NCBI GenBank assembly: GCA_947175295.1
Contig: CAMWMK010000008.1
Location: 1 to 62,339, forward strand
From: an uncultured Porphyromonadaceae bacterium
Lineage (GTDB): Bacteria; Bacteroidota; Bacteroidia; Bacteroidales; Muribaculaceae
Length of the DNA stretch: 62,339 nucleotides
Direction of reading: 5' to 3'
The notes beneath the pieces are model-generated. The model had not been told where the DNA came from. It did no database searches and saw only the letters and a list, made by a program, of their open reading frames with translations. The position numbers and the translations under genes are program-made. Of the stretch, positions 18,154-26,748 are shown piece after piece (positions within the stretch are counted from its first letter, which is position 1; each line of letters begins with the position of its first letter).

Positions 18154-19549
18154 CTCTTCCTGGTTTTAACTGCTCCGCATCGGGCCAGCAGAGTATGGAA
18201 TTGACAAGGGTTGCAGCAAGATTGCTTCCGCCCTTTCTCCCTTCGACTATTATTTTAGGAATATCCTTGAAAGGCTTCACCATATGCTTGCTTTCGCAGA
18301 CATGCACGAAACCGACCGGAGCCGCGATGATTCCGCAAGGCCTCGCCTTCCCGGAGCGAACCAAGGCACATAGTTCCATAAGGGCCGTCGGAGCGTTGCC
18401 AAAGACGTAAAGAGCATCCGGATGTTCCGCAACCGCAAGGCGTATACCAGCCTGTGTACGGGTTATACCCGCCTTTTTTGCAAGCTCTTCTGTCTTTGGA
18501 TCTGAAAGATAGCATTTGACAGAGAGTCCCAGGCGCTCCAATGCTCCTTTCCTTATACCCGAAGCCGCCATAGTGACATCCGTAATTATGGTCCGAACTT
18601 TTCCCGAAGACAAGACATCATAGATCGCTTCCACTGCACCTTCATCAATCTTAATGATATTCTCCATCTCGAAATCAGCTGTGGTATGGATCGCATGCAG
18701 AAGAGGCCATTTCATCCCGATCGGAAGATCAGGATCTTTCAGTTCTCGTTCGATTGTCCTGAAGCTTTCAATCATTATCGACTGTCCAACTCCTGTATCC
18801 GACCGGAGCTGCGCTCCATAATATCCTCTTGGAGTCACCATATTCGCGTCAAACCGATATGATTGCGAATTACCAATGATAACCACAGTAAACATATCCA
18901 CGTCTTCGGGATCAAAGTCAATAAGAGTAGTGAGAGTGGCTTTCTCTCCTTCCCTTCCTGCCTGACGCACAAATCCTACAGGAGTGTCCGGGTGTCTACA
19001 TTCAAGAAACAATTCCTTCAACCTGTAAAGTTCCCAATACCTTCCATGGCTTTTCGGATTATAGACAGCCGTCACAAAATCGGCCTCGGCGGCCGCTTTG
19101 ATACGCTTCTCTATCAACATCCACGGAGTCATGAGATCACTGAGCGATATGACGCAGAAATCATGTCCGACCGGAGCGCCGAGCAAAGAAGCGGCTTTCT
19201 GAAAGGCACTGATTCCGGGAATCACCTCCACCTCAATATCATCACCTCGCTCCCTCAGCATCTCATACACAAGCGGGGCCATACCGTAGATTCCGGCATC
19301 GCCGGAACTGATCACAGATACATCCTTTCCGCTTTCCGCTATTTCAAAAGCCTTGAGTATACGGTCGCGCTCCTGGCGCATTCCATTATATACTATCTCG
19401 ACCTTACCTCCTATCAAAGGCTCAATAAAAGGGATATAGTTTTTATATCCCACAATAACCCTGCTATTGCGGAGTGCCTCCTTTGCCCTTGACGTCATAT
19501 CGTCAAGTCCACCGGGGCCAAGTCCGATAACCGATATTTTTGCTTTCAT
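18146..19549 (-). CDS. cbiH-cbiC: Fused cobalt-precorrin-3B C17-methyltransferase and precorrin-8 methylmutase
   Basis: Residues 1 to about 240 are CbiH/CobJ (VIGLGPGGLDDMT; SSGDAGIYGMAPL; EVIPGISAFQKAA; VYNPKSHGR). Residues about 255-467 are CbiC/CobH methylmutase (ESFRTIEREL; a likely catalytic His in HTTADFE near 288; APVGFVHVCESK). CbiH performs the ring contraction and C17 methylation; CbiC moves a methyl group to make cobyrinate. Unlike the other fusions, the two steps are far apart in the pathway. It starts 1 base from the upstream ApgM-like gene. Confidence 0.93.
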   Translation of the reverse strand: MKAKISVIGLGPGGLDDMTSRAKEALRNSRVIVGYKNYIPFIEPLIGGKVEIVYNGMRQERDRILKAFEIAESGKDVSVISSGDAGIYGMAPLVYEMLRERGDDIEVEVIPGISAFQKAASLLGAPVGHDFCVISLSDLMTPWMLIEKRIKAAAEADFVTAVYNPKSHGRYWELYRLKELFLECRHPDTPVGFVRQAGREGEKATLTTLIDFDPEDVDMFTVVIIGNSQSYRFDANMVTPRGYYGAQLRSDTGVGQSIMIESFRTIERELKDPDLPIGMKWPLLHAIHTTADFEMENIIKIDEGAVEAIYDVLSSGKVRTIITDVTMAASGIRKGALERLGLSVKCYLSDPKTEELAKKAGITRTQAGIRLAVAEHPDALYVFGNAPTALMELCALVRSGKARPCGIIAAPVGFVHVCESKHMVKPFKDIPKIIVEGRKGGSNLAATLVNSILCWPDAEQLKPGRDV

Positions 19550-19550
19550 C

Positions 19551-20600
19551 TCATTTATTCAATACATATGTAACCACTTCTACAGGCCTATCGAGATGCC
19601 GTCCGGTGACAGACGAAGTCGCATGGTCAGCCTGCACAGTAATCTCTAAATCCTTACCGCATTTTAGTAATGGAGAAATGACATACCTGTCGATCTCTTC
19701 AAGTATTTCCACTTTCTTATCCGGATTCCTCAAATGTGAGGCTTCGTCTGCCGCCTCAATGTGGAGCAGAACAAAACCATCGCGGTCAAGAGCCGCAAGG
19801 GCGGCTTGCAGTTTTGCTGAATAATCGGTATGACAATCTCCGGTAGCACCGACGACATCCGAAACCGTCATGCCACATGCCTTTCCTATACCCTTAACAA
19901 GGTTTGTCCCTGCCACTACAGTGCCTTGAATTTGCCTGAAACCCATAGCCGGCTTACGCCCCGGCGACCATAGCGCAATGCCATTGGCTCCAGTAGAAGA
20001 GTCAGAAAGCAGCTCTCTTGAATGAAAAATGATATGATTGAGTGCAACCTGAAGATCACGATTCTTACTTGTGACAGTGAGGGCTGAAGCGTCGAGTCCC
20101 AACAACTCGTGAACAGGACTGGCATGAACATCATGCTTACAATCTTTTATGACAAGCAGATTTCTATAGCCGCCTCCGTAATGGAAAGATATAGTATGGC
20201 TTCCGAAACACCTATTGAGGAGATGGATCATATTCATTGCCTCATCTTCCGAAAGGTCATCGCAACAATGAGAAACTATGGCATTATTCTCGATCTTAAT
20301 AAGGTTGCACCGCATACACGTATCCGACGACTCAACTTCAATCCCGGAACCGATTGCTTCCAGCCAGGTACGTCCCGAAAAACCGGGCTCCACATGATTG
20401 CCGAGAATATTTAGAATAGCGGTCTCGGACGATGGTCGGTTGCCATGCGGTATGGTAGTCACCATTCGTACACATCCGTTTTCCCTCATAAAGTCAAGTC
20501 CAGGCATGAAGGCTACATTTCCCGGAGTCTTGCATCCAAGAACTTCGGATGGTTCATCGTCCATCCCATCTATTATTATCAATATCTTTTTCATTACCAT
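19551..20600 (-). CDS. ApgM-family phosphomutase homologue, candidate L-threonine kinase for cobalamin synthesis
   Basis: The 349-residue protein belongs to the archaeal-type cofactor-independent phosphoglycerate mutase (ApgM) branch of the alkaline phosphatase superfamily. Visible features are IIIDGMDD (metal Asp near 11), PSSETAILNILG (candidate nucleophile Ser58), GDCHTDYSAKLQAAL, HIEAADEASH and QADHATSSVTGRH. It lies 1 base from cbiHC and 5 bases from btuD, within the cobalamin run. In Bacteroidetes a relative next to threonine genes is reported to act as homoserine kinase. By analogy, I infer this copy makes L-threonine phosphate for CobD. A glycolytic mutase or alpha-ribazole-type phosphatase are alternatives. 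ATG at 20594 is an equally good start. Confidence 0.8.
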   Translation of the reverse strand: MVMKKILIIIDGMDDEPSEVLGCKTPGNVAFMPGLDFMRENGCVRMVTTIPHGNRPSSETAILNILGNHVEPGFSGRTWLEAIGSGIEVESSDTCMRCNLIKIENNAIVSHCCDDLSEDEAMNMIHLLNRCFGSHTISFHYGGGYRNLLVIKDCKHDVHASPVHELLGLDASALTVTSKNRDLQVALNHIIFHSRELLSDSSTGANGIALWSPGRKPAMGFRQIQGTVVAGTNLVKGIGKACGMTVSDVVGATGDCHTDYSAKLQAALAALDRDGFVLLHIEAADEASHLRNPDKKVEILEEIDRYVISPLLKCGKDLEITVQADHATSSVTGRHLDRPVEVVTYVLNK

Positions 20601-20605
20601 TCACT

Positions 20606-21601
20606 TTATCTGCGATCAAACAGAAGATCCACAGCATCGAGAAGAGAGTCTATATCAGGATGACAGACACCGTTGAGGCGGATTCCCGATTCATCCGCAA
20701 ATATCCTGTTGTCATTGTCTTCTGCAACCGCCGAAACGCCGTGACGGGCGAGTGCCTTCCTTACCATATTAGCGACCGGACCCTTACCCTCGAGAGTAAT
20801 CGAATCAGTCAGTCTATGGTCGATCTTGAACAGGCCGCTCTCTATGTCGAAAGTCACACCATCCTTGTGAAAATATTTTGTCATTTCACCCTTCAGGGCC
20901 AGATCCTCCGGAGTGCCGATAGTCACTCCGTGAGGCTTGTCAAGAAGCCATACCTTGTCTGCGATCTGAAGTGCAAGCTCAAGGTCGTGAGTGGAAAGGA
21001 AAACCGTCTTGTTCCGTTCCCGGGAAAGTGTCTGAAGCAGCTGCATTATCTCTACCTTGCTGGGATAGTCAAGGAAAGCAGTAGGCTCATCAAGGAAAAT
21101 CACCGGTGTCTCCTGTGCAAGGGCTTTGGCTATCATCACCTTCTGCCGCTCACCATCGCTGAGGGTCTGCACCATACGACCGCGAAGGCCTTCGATTCCC
21201 ACCAAAGCGATAGATTCCTCCACAATCAATCTGTCATCAGCAGACATGTGTCCCCAGAAACCCGTATATGGGCTACGGCCCATACCTACAAGCTCATCGA
21301 CAGACATATTGTTGATGTTAAGGCGTTCGGTCAGAACCACACCGATGATTTTAGACAGTTCGGATTCCGAATAGTCATCCAACGGTCTTTCCCTGATCAG
21401 TATTTCTCCTTTTAAAGGAGGCAGAAAAGCCGTCAAAGTCTTAAGTAGTGTTGACTTTCCAGCTCCGTTCGGACCTAAAAGACATGTAAGTTCCCTTGAA
21501 TACAACGAGGCGTTTATGTCATGTGTTATGACCGTCGTATGCTTTCTGCCAGAGTAACCGGTAGCCAGACCCACGACCTTTATAGTTTCATTACTTTTCA
21601 T
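20606..21601 (-). CDS. btuD: Cobalamin/iron-siderophore-type ABC transporter ATPase with C-terminal extension
   Basis: The 331-residue ATPase has Walker A (GPNGAGKST), the Q-loop region, signature LSDGERQK, Walker B (PVIFLDEPT) and switch His (STHDLEL). It resembles the FepC/BtuD group. About 75 residues after position 255 exceed the usual FepC length and form a small unassigned domain. It overlaps the permease gene by 4 bp. Since btuC, btuF and cobalamin synthesis genes flank it, the substrate is most likely corrinoids, although siderophores cannot be excluded by sequence. Confidence 0.88.
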   Translation of the reverse strand: MKSNETIKVVGLATGYSGRKHTTVITHDINASLYSRELTCLLGPNGAGKSTLLKTLTAFLPPLKGEILIRERPLDDYSESELSKIIGVVLTERLNINNMSVDELVGMGRSPYTGFWGHMSADDRLIVEESIALVGIEGLRGRMVQTLSDGERQKVMIAKALAQETPVIFLDEPTAFLDYPSKVEIMQLLQTLSRERNKTVFLSTHDLELALQIADKVWLLDKPHGVTIGTPEDLALKGEMTKYFHKDGVTFDIESGLFKIDHRLTDSITLEGKGPVANMVRKALARHGVSAVAEDNDNRIFADESGIRLNGVCHPDIDSLLDAVDLLFDRR

Positions 21602-22635
21602 CCCACATCGTTTTTACGCTTATTGAACAATACCCACATCACCACGGGGGCACCTACAAGAGCCGTGACAGAGTTGACCGGCAGCGCTCCCTCAAACCCC
21701 GGCATCCTCGCAATAAGATTGCACAGCAGCGCAAGCGACGCGCCTCCCAAAAGCGATGCCGGGAGTATCACCGCATGATTGGATGTGTGGAAGAGGCCTC
21801 TGCATATATGAGGAACTGCAAGCCCGAGGAAGACAACGGGGCCGCAATAAGCCGTGACCACAGCGACAAGGACTCCCGAACATCCTATCACCAAAAGTCT
21901 CGCCCTCTTGATATTCAATCCCAGGTTTTTAGCATACGAATCTCCTAAAAGGAGAAGATTGAGTGTCTTTATCAGAAAAAAAGAGACCGGCAGAAGCACA
22001 AGCATCAATATGATGAATACCGATGTCTGGCCACCGGAAACTCTTGAGAAACTTCCAAGCCCCCATATCACGTATGCCCTGATATCCTCCTCCGCACTGA
22101 AAAACTTGAGCACACCGATGATGGCATTGGCGATATATCCTATCATGACTCCCATAATGAGGAGAGTGACGTTGCCTCTTACCTTTTGAGCTACGAAAGC
22201 TATGAGCGCCATGATGAGCAATGATCCGACAATCGCAGACATAGTGATGGTAACTTCTCCGATTACACCAAGCTTACTCAGGGCTACCCCTCCTATGCTT
22301 CCCGAGAGCAGAACCACGCAGGCGACACCAAGACTGGCTCCGGAACTGATGCCAAGTACAGAAGGACCTGCAAGAGGATTACGGAAAACAGTCTGCATGA
22401 GCAGGCCGCTGACCGCAAGTCCTGCTCCGGCCATCATGGCCGTCAAAGACTGTGGCAAGCGTGACTTGATGATTATATTGGTCCATATCACATTGTCTGC
22501 TTGCTTACCGAAAAGAATGCCAATAATGTCATCTATAGGAATCTGAACCGAACCTAAGAACAAGTTAAGAATAAAAAATCCTATTATCGACAATCCTAAC
22601 AAAGACATCAGAACAAAAGTCTTACTCCTGCTCAT
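21598..22635 (-). CDS. btuC: FecCD-family ABC permease, probable cobalamin importer subunit
   Basis: The 345-residue integral membrane protein has about 9-10 hydrophobic helices and FecCD/BtuC signatures: RLPQSLTAMMAGAGLAVSGLLMQ, NPLAGPSVLGISSGA, and a C-terminal VFLGLAVPH. It would form the inner-membrane channel for corrinoids delivered by BtuF, powered by the adjacent ATPase (overlap ATGA). Confidence 0.9.
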   Translation of the reverse strand: MSRSKTFVLMSLLGLSIIGFFILNLFLGSVQIPIDDIIGILFGKQADNVIWTNIIIKSRLPQSLTAMMAGAGLAVSGLLMQTVFRNPLAGPSVLGISSGASLGVACVVLLSGSIGGVALSKLGVIGEVTITMSAIVGSLLIMALIAFVAQKVRGNVTLLIMGVMIGYIANAIIGVLKFFSAEEDIRAYVIWGLGSFSRVSGGQTSVFIILMLVLLPVSFFLIKTLNLLLLGDSYAKNLGLNIKRARLLVIGCSGVLVAVVTAYCGPVVFLGLAVPHICRGLFHTSNHAVILPASLLGGASLALLCNLIARMPGFEGALPVNSVTALVGAPVVMWVLFNKRKNDVG

Positions 22636-22641
22636 CTTAAA

Positions 22642-23787
22642 TTATTTTTTCAAAAGGTGGTAATACTCCGGTTTATGATCCGGTAAAATATCGGGATGAA
22701 AAACATGTATAAAATCAGAGAGCACCAATTCAGGCTCTACGGGCATACGCTCGTAGAAAGGGACCTCCTTCATGTTGCAATAGATGACACCGTGGTTTTT
22801 CCAGGCATCGAAATCAGTATATCTGTTATCCTGCTCCTTGAGGACATCATAGCTATAGTCACCGTCAAAACTATTGACTATCCTCCAATAATCAGCATGG
22901 GCTGCATTTGTGTATACTGTCTCGTAGTCAAGTGTGACTCCTCCCGATTCCTCATTGTCCTTCAGGAAATAGTCGCCACCGGCATCCCGAAACAACTGAG
23001 CAAGAAAACTCTTACCTCCTACCGCGTACCAGTTTCCTCCACGCATCTCACCGCTGAATACAGTGGGACGGCACTTGACAGTATCAACCATAGCCTTCAG
23101 CCCGTTGTAGCGGCTTTCTATTCCTTTGAAAGTAGAATTTGCCAGGGCAGCATTGCCTGTCAGCAGTCCGACTACCTTTATCCACTCAGCCTGCCCCAAC
23201 GGGGTAAGTTCCTTATATCCGAGATGAGGGATCATCGGAATGTCAATGTTGCGTATGGCGTCATAGCCGCCACGCTTGAACGGCGAGATAAAGATGACGT
23301 CCGGATTTATGGCCATTATCACCTCATTGTCGAAATTTCCTTCTATCCCTATCTTATGGGTCTTTCCCTCCTTCAGTTGCTGATTCATCTTTTCATTGTG
23401 GAGATGACGGGTACTCGTAATTCCGACCACCTTTTCCGGAATGTCAAGTTTCAGGAAATTGGAGAGCTGGAGGGAGGTCATACAGATCGCTGTTTCCACC
23501 GGAACATTCAGGCGTATGTATCCTTCCGGTATCTCTCCTTTATACTCCTTGTCAACGAGAGCAAAGTGAAACCGCTCGGCCTCCTTGTTCTCAGGGTCAT
23601 TGATGTCAAGAAGTGTAACATCACCTTGATAGCTTACATTGAATCCCTGTGCATGAACCGGTGTGACCATCGATAAAGAATCGACATTCACACCATGGCT
23701 TTCAATACCGGCGGAGGAACTTCCCTTACCGGAGCATGACACTGTCAGCAGACCGGCAAGACATATTATCATATATTTCATTCTCAT
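22642..23787 (-). CDS. btuF: Periplasmic binding lipoprotein of the cobalamin-type ABC importer
   Basis: The class III binding protein has a lipoprotein signal (MKYMIICLAGLLTVSC; lipobox LTVSC). I start it at the ATG at 23787; ATG 23781 would also serve, and the longer frame from 23826 has no support. FepB/BtuF-like motifs include VVGITSTRHL, NPDVIFISPF, IPHLGYKELTPLGQAEW and FLAQLFRDAGGDY. It would bind corrinoid or a ferric chelate in the periplasm. A stable hairpin lies between it and the upstream PepSY gene, 78 bp away, the largest gap within the run. Confidence 0.87.
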   Translation of the reverse strand: MRMKYMIICLAGLLTVSCSGKGSSSAGIESHGVNVDSLSMVTPVHAQGFNVSYQGDVTLLDINDPENKEAERFHFALVDKEYKGEIPEGYIRLNVPVETAICMTSLQLSNFLKLDIPEKVVGITSTRHLHNEKMNQQLKEGKTHKIGIEGNFDNEVIMAINPDVIFISPFKRGGYDAIRNIDIPMIPHLGYKELTPLGQAEWIKVVGLLTGNAALANSTFKGIESRYNGLKAMVDTVKCRPTVFSGEMRGGNWYAVGGKSFLAQLFRDAGGDYFLKDNEESGGVTLDYETVYTNAAHADYWRIVNSFDGDYSYDVLKEQDNRYTDFDAWKNHGVIYCNMKEVPFYERMPVEPELVLSDFIHVFHPDILPDHKPEYYHLLKK

Positions 23788-23808
23788 AATACGCAAAATT
23801 TTAAAACC

Positions 23809-23839
23809 GTTCCCCAGAGCTGTCACAGCCCCGGGGAAC
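23809..23839 (-). terminator. GC-rich hairpin between PepSY gene and btuF
   Basis: A 14-bp stem (23826-23839 with 23809-23822, two positions as G-U wobble pairs) with a 3-base loop. On the minus strand it is followed by GGTTTTAAAATTTTGCG, a weak T tract. It may be an attenuator or processing site that sets expression of btuFCD and the cbi genes below that of the outer-membrane genes. Confidence 0.55.
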
Positions 23840-23865
23840 AGGGTAAAAAAGAAAAACTGTTTTTA

Positions 23866-25386
23866 TCATGATTGAGATTCGTGCCTCTGAGATACCTTGA
23901 TTTTCGATATGTAGATACCAAGCCCGGTAGCGCATACAAAGACACACCCGAGGCTAAGGATCCACAAGCAGAGGTGGCGGATTGTCTCATGAAGCACAAA
24001 ATACTTAATGCCGAGATAATGAGTGGCGCTGAAGAGCCATTTCTTCGCCATTCTATTTCGGTTAAGGTATTTCACGTATCCATCCGATGGACTTATGTAT
24101 AATCTTGACCCATCATTATTGTCAACATCCACTTTCCATACAGGAAGAGGATACCCACCGGGACGGGAAAGATAATATTCATCATAGTCATCCATCTGAC
24201 TCATGGAATAAGGGGTATCCTTACCGAAATACCTTTCAACAGCCTGCTCCACAACCTCCCTTGAAAGATTGAGAGGAGTTACCGATCCTTCGGAAGAAGC
24301 ATCTACATATACTTCTTCCGTACCGGTCACAACCAGATATGCCGGAAGATCGCCGAAATGCTCCCATGATATGCTTTTGACATCTTCATATCTGTCAAAC
24401 AGCTGCCGATAATCCAGACGATAACAACTCAATGGAAGAGGCTTGCGTCCCCATAGCTTTGAGGAGCTGACAAAATAGTCACCCTCATAATCCACCATCC
24501 ACTTCGGGACCCTCTGCATCGCCAGACTTCCGCTGATGCCCCAAGCAATAAGAAACACTCCGAATATCAATCCTCCGATATGATGATACTTCCAGATTCT
24601 GCTCTTAAACGGGGAGCCGAACCCCTGACGTCTCCTTACCGCTACCACAAGATAGTATATACCCATATACATACCGCTCAAGGCGGCTACAAGACAGAAC
24701 AGTCCACAAGCAAGCAATACACCTTCCCAACGCTTTACGTCCTTACGCAATGCTGGAATATAGAGTTTATGAGGGATGGCTCCTATCCACGACCAGAATC
24801 TTTGTGATGATGTAGTGGTCTGTAGTACTTCGCCCGTAGCTTGAGCCACGAATACTTCAGATCTTTCATCATCATCAAAAAAATACCTTAATATAGGCAG
24901 GCTTCTTTCATATCGTTCATACATCACCCACTGCTGTCTTTCGCGGAGCGTGTCGATCCTGACAATGCCTGCTCCATTGGCCCAGACCCGGGCGATGCTG
25001 TCGATATCAGTACCAGCCAAAGCCTTAGGAGCGATCAATGAATCACCATCAAGCACATACCGACCTCCCGTATCAGGAGTAGCATCCATAGGTGTAGCTA
25101 CATGGCGGCTTATGCCACTTATGGTCCAGACGTTCTCGCCAGATGTTCTACAGAGGGATACAGTGGCGGCAGCCACCGTATCGGAAAGACCCGGGATATC
25201 GTAGAGATACGGCAATCCAATGGAATCAATGGACTGCATATGGCTGTAGCGGTCAGTCGCTGTCACACGAGGGTATCCATGATAGAGCAACACTATGCCC
25301 GTCACAAACCACATTATGAAGAAAATGGCGATTACCGTACCGGTGAACCTGTGTAACCGTTGAATTATCCTGTTGGCAGTATTCAT
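23866..25386 (-). CDS. PepSY-domain inner-membrane protein, XusC-like
   Basis: The 506-residue protein has a transmembrane segment at about 14-36, a large periplasmic region, further spans at about 225-250 (LLACGLFCLVAALSGMYMGI) and 275-300, another PepSY-like region, and a last span near the C-terminus. This is the layout of PepSY-associated TM proteins linked to TonB receptors. In Bacteroides thetaiotaomicron the xusABC siderophore locus has the same trio of TonB receptor, DUF4374 lipoprotein and PepSY protein. It may reduce or release the imported metal ligand, which is an inference. It lies 18 bp from its upstream neighbour. Confidence 0.85.
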   Translation of the reverse strand: MNTANRIIQRLHRFTGTVIAIFFIMWFVTGIVLLYHGYPRVTATDRYSHMQSIDSIGLPYLYDIPGLSDTVAAATVSLCRTSGENVWTISGISRHVATPMDATPDTGGRYVLDGDSLIAPKALAGTDIDSIARVWANGAGIVRIDTLRERQQWVMYERYERSLPILRYFFDDDERSEVFVAQATGEVLQTTTSSQRFWSWIGAIPHKLYIPALRKDVKRWEGVLLACGLFCLVAALSGMYMGIYYLVVAVRRRQGFGSPFKSRIWKYHHIGGLIFGVFLIAWGISGSLAMQRVPKWMVDYEGDYFVSSSKLWGRKPLPLSCYRLDYRQLFDRYEDVKSISWEHFGDLPAYLVVTGTEEVYVDASSEGSVTPLNLSREVVEQAVERYFGKDTPYSMSQMDDYDEYYLSRPGGYPLPVWKVDVDNNDGSRLYISPSDGYVKYLNRNRMAKKWLFSATHYLGIKYFVLHETIRHLCLWILSLGCVFVCATGLGIYISKIKVSQRHESQS

Positions 25387-25404
25387 AAGGATTCATCAGT
25401 TTGT

Positions 25405-26730
25405 TTACTTGTCGCTCCCGAGATAGCGTATCATGTCGAATGTATAGCCATCAGCAATCGTAGAACCTTTTGTGACTTCCCAAGTATTGAGATCCATCAC
25501 ATATATGCACGGAGCTGAATGCTCGGGGTTGACACCTATGTAGGCTTTATTATTGACCACGAGCGACCGCTGAGCGAAAGTCCCAAGGCAATAGGGAAGG
25601 TTGACTCCATTGCATTTCACAGGTTCAAGAGAGTTGGAAGCCATATCGAGGACAGCATAATAGCAGTTGTAATTACTTCCCCAACCGGCCTTTTCCGTAT
25701 TTGACGCCACCAATCCGCAATATTTCGGATCCTGTATATAGCAAAGGCATTTGCCGGAGCCGAGATAGTCGATCGTAACGAGTTTGCCCTCATGACCGGA
25801 ATAGGCATTGAACGACTTATCGAAATCATACTGCCCGTTGTTGATACGCAGTAGAGAGCCATACTGACATGTGTAGCTTTCCGCATCCGGCATCTCAGAA
25901 TTGCAGGCAATGTAGATGTTGTCGTTTTCATCCACCATCATTTTATTCTGAAGAAGCTCGCCATACGCCGTACCCGCCATAAACTCAGCACGGTCTTCGT
26001 TGACGATATTCTTGACCTTCATTGTGTCGGCGTCTATGAAAGCCACGTAGAAGCTTGTCTCGTCGCTCTTATCCTGGAAGGCATAGACGATCACATTGTC
26101 GCTCGCTCTGTAACGGGCCAGTCCGGATGTACTGAAATAGACCACTTCCTTACCGTCTTTTCCTTTGAATCCGTTAAGTCCAAGGTCTCCTTCGCCAATG
26201 ATGGAGAGATTGCGGGTGTCATATTTTGTCCAAAGTATCTCTCCTTTATCGCTCTTGGAGCCATTGTCGCCATTGGAGCCGAGTATGACAAGCGTATTGT
26301 CTCCAGTCCAGGCATGGCAGTAGCGGCGGTCCTTGAATGTGTTTTTAGCAAACGGGCGTTCCTGAATGGTCTTTACGCCCTCCGGAGTGATCTGATACTT
26401 GCCGAAGCAGTCTTTTGAGCGGGGAATCATATAGTAGTACTCCCCCTTGGTGATTGACTCTTCATAAAGGCTGGCGGTGATATCCGTGCCGGCGTTGACA
26501 AAGTCATAGACCGCGTCCTTGTCTTCGAGGGAATTTACGCTGAGCACGAGGATAGAAGACTGTGAATTCATACCTCCCGCACCGTCGAGCGTCACAAAGA
26601 TATCGAAATGCAGGTCGTTGACCTGGGGAGTGCCGGCCACATCTTTCGGGTCGTCCTTACTATCGGAGCATGCAGTAGCTCCAGCCAGCATCGCAAGCGA
26701 TGCGATGCCGTAAATCAATGATTTCTTCAT
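25405..26730 (-). CDS. DUF4374-type surface lipoprotein, XusB-like
   Basis: The 441-residue protein has a lipoprotein signal with lipobox GATAC (Cys21) followed by SDSKDDPKD, an Asp-rich start typical of Bacteroidetes surface export signals. The rest looks like a beta-propeller rich in short strands (DUF4374). XusB, the B. theta xenosiderophore-binding lipoprotein, belongs to this type. Here it sits directly between a TonB receptor and a PepSY protein, all downstream of a cobalamin riboswitch. It may capture corrinoids, functionally like BtuG, or a siderophore. Confidence 0.85.
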   Translation of the reverse strand: MKKSLIYGIASLAMLAGATACSDSKDDPKDVAGTPQVNDLHFDIFVTLDGAGGMNSQSSILVLSVNSLEDKDAVYDFVNAGTDITASLYEESITKGEYYYMIPRSKDCFGKYQITPEGVKTIQERPFAKNTFKDRRYCHAWTGDNTLVILGSNGDNGSKSDKGEILWTKYDTRNLSIIGEGDLGLNGFKGKDGKEVVYFSTSGLARYRASDNVIVYAFQDKSDETSFYVAFIDADTMKVKNIVNEDRAEFMAGTAYGELLQNKMMVDENDNIYIACNSEMPDAESYTCQYGSLLRINNGQYDFDKSFNAYSGHEGKLVTIDYLGSGKCLCYIQDPKYCGLVASNTEKAGWGSNYNCYYAVLDMASNSLEPVKCNGVNLPYCLGTFAQRSLVVNNKAYIGVNPEHSAPCIYVMDLNTWEVTKGSTIADGYTFDMIRYLGSDK

Positions 26731-26748
26731 GTCTTGGATTATTTATTA

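Noticed and set aside
22696..23676. 326-codon plus-strand frame antisense to btuF
   Set aside because: No similarity recognised; btuF has lipobox and binding-protein motifs in the opposite frame.
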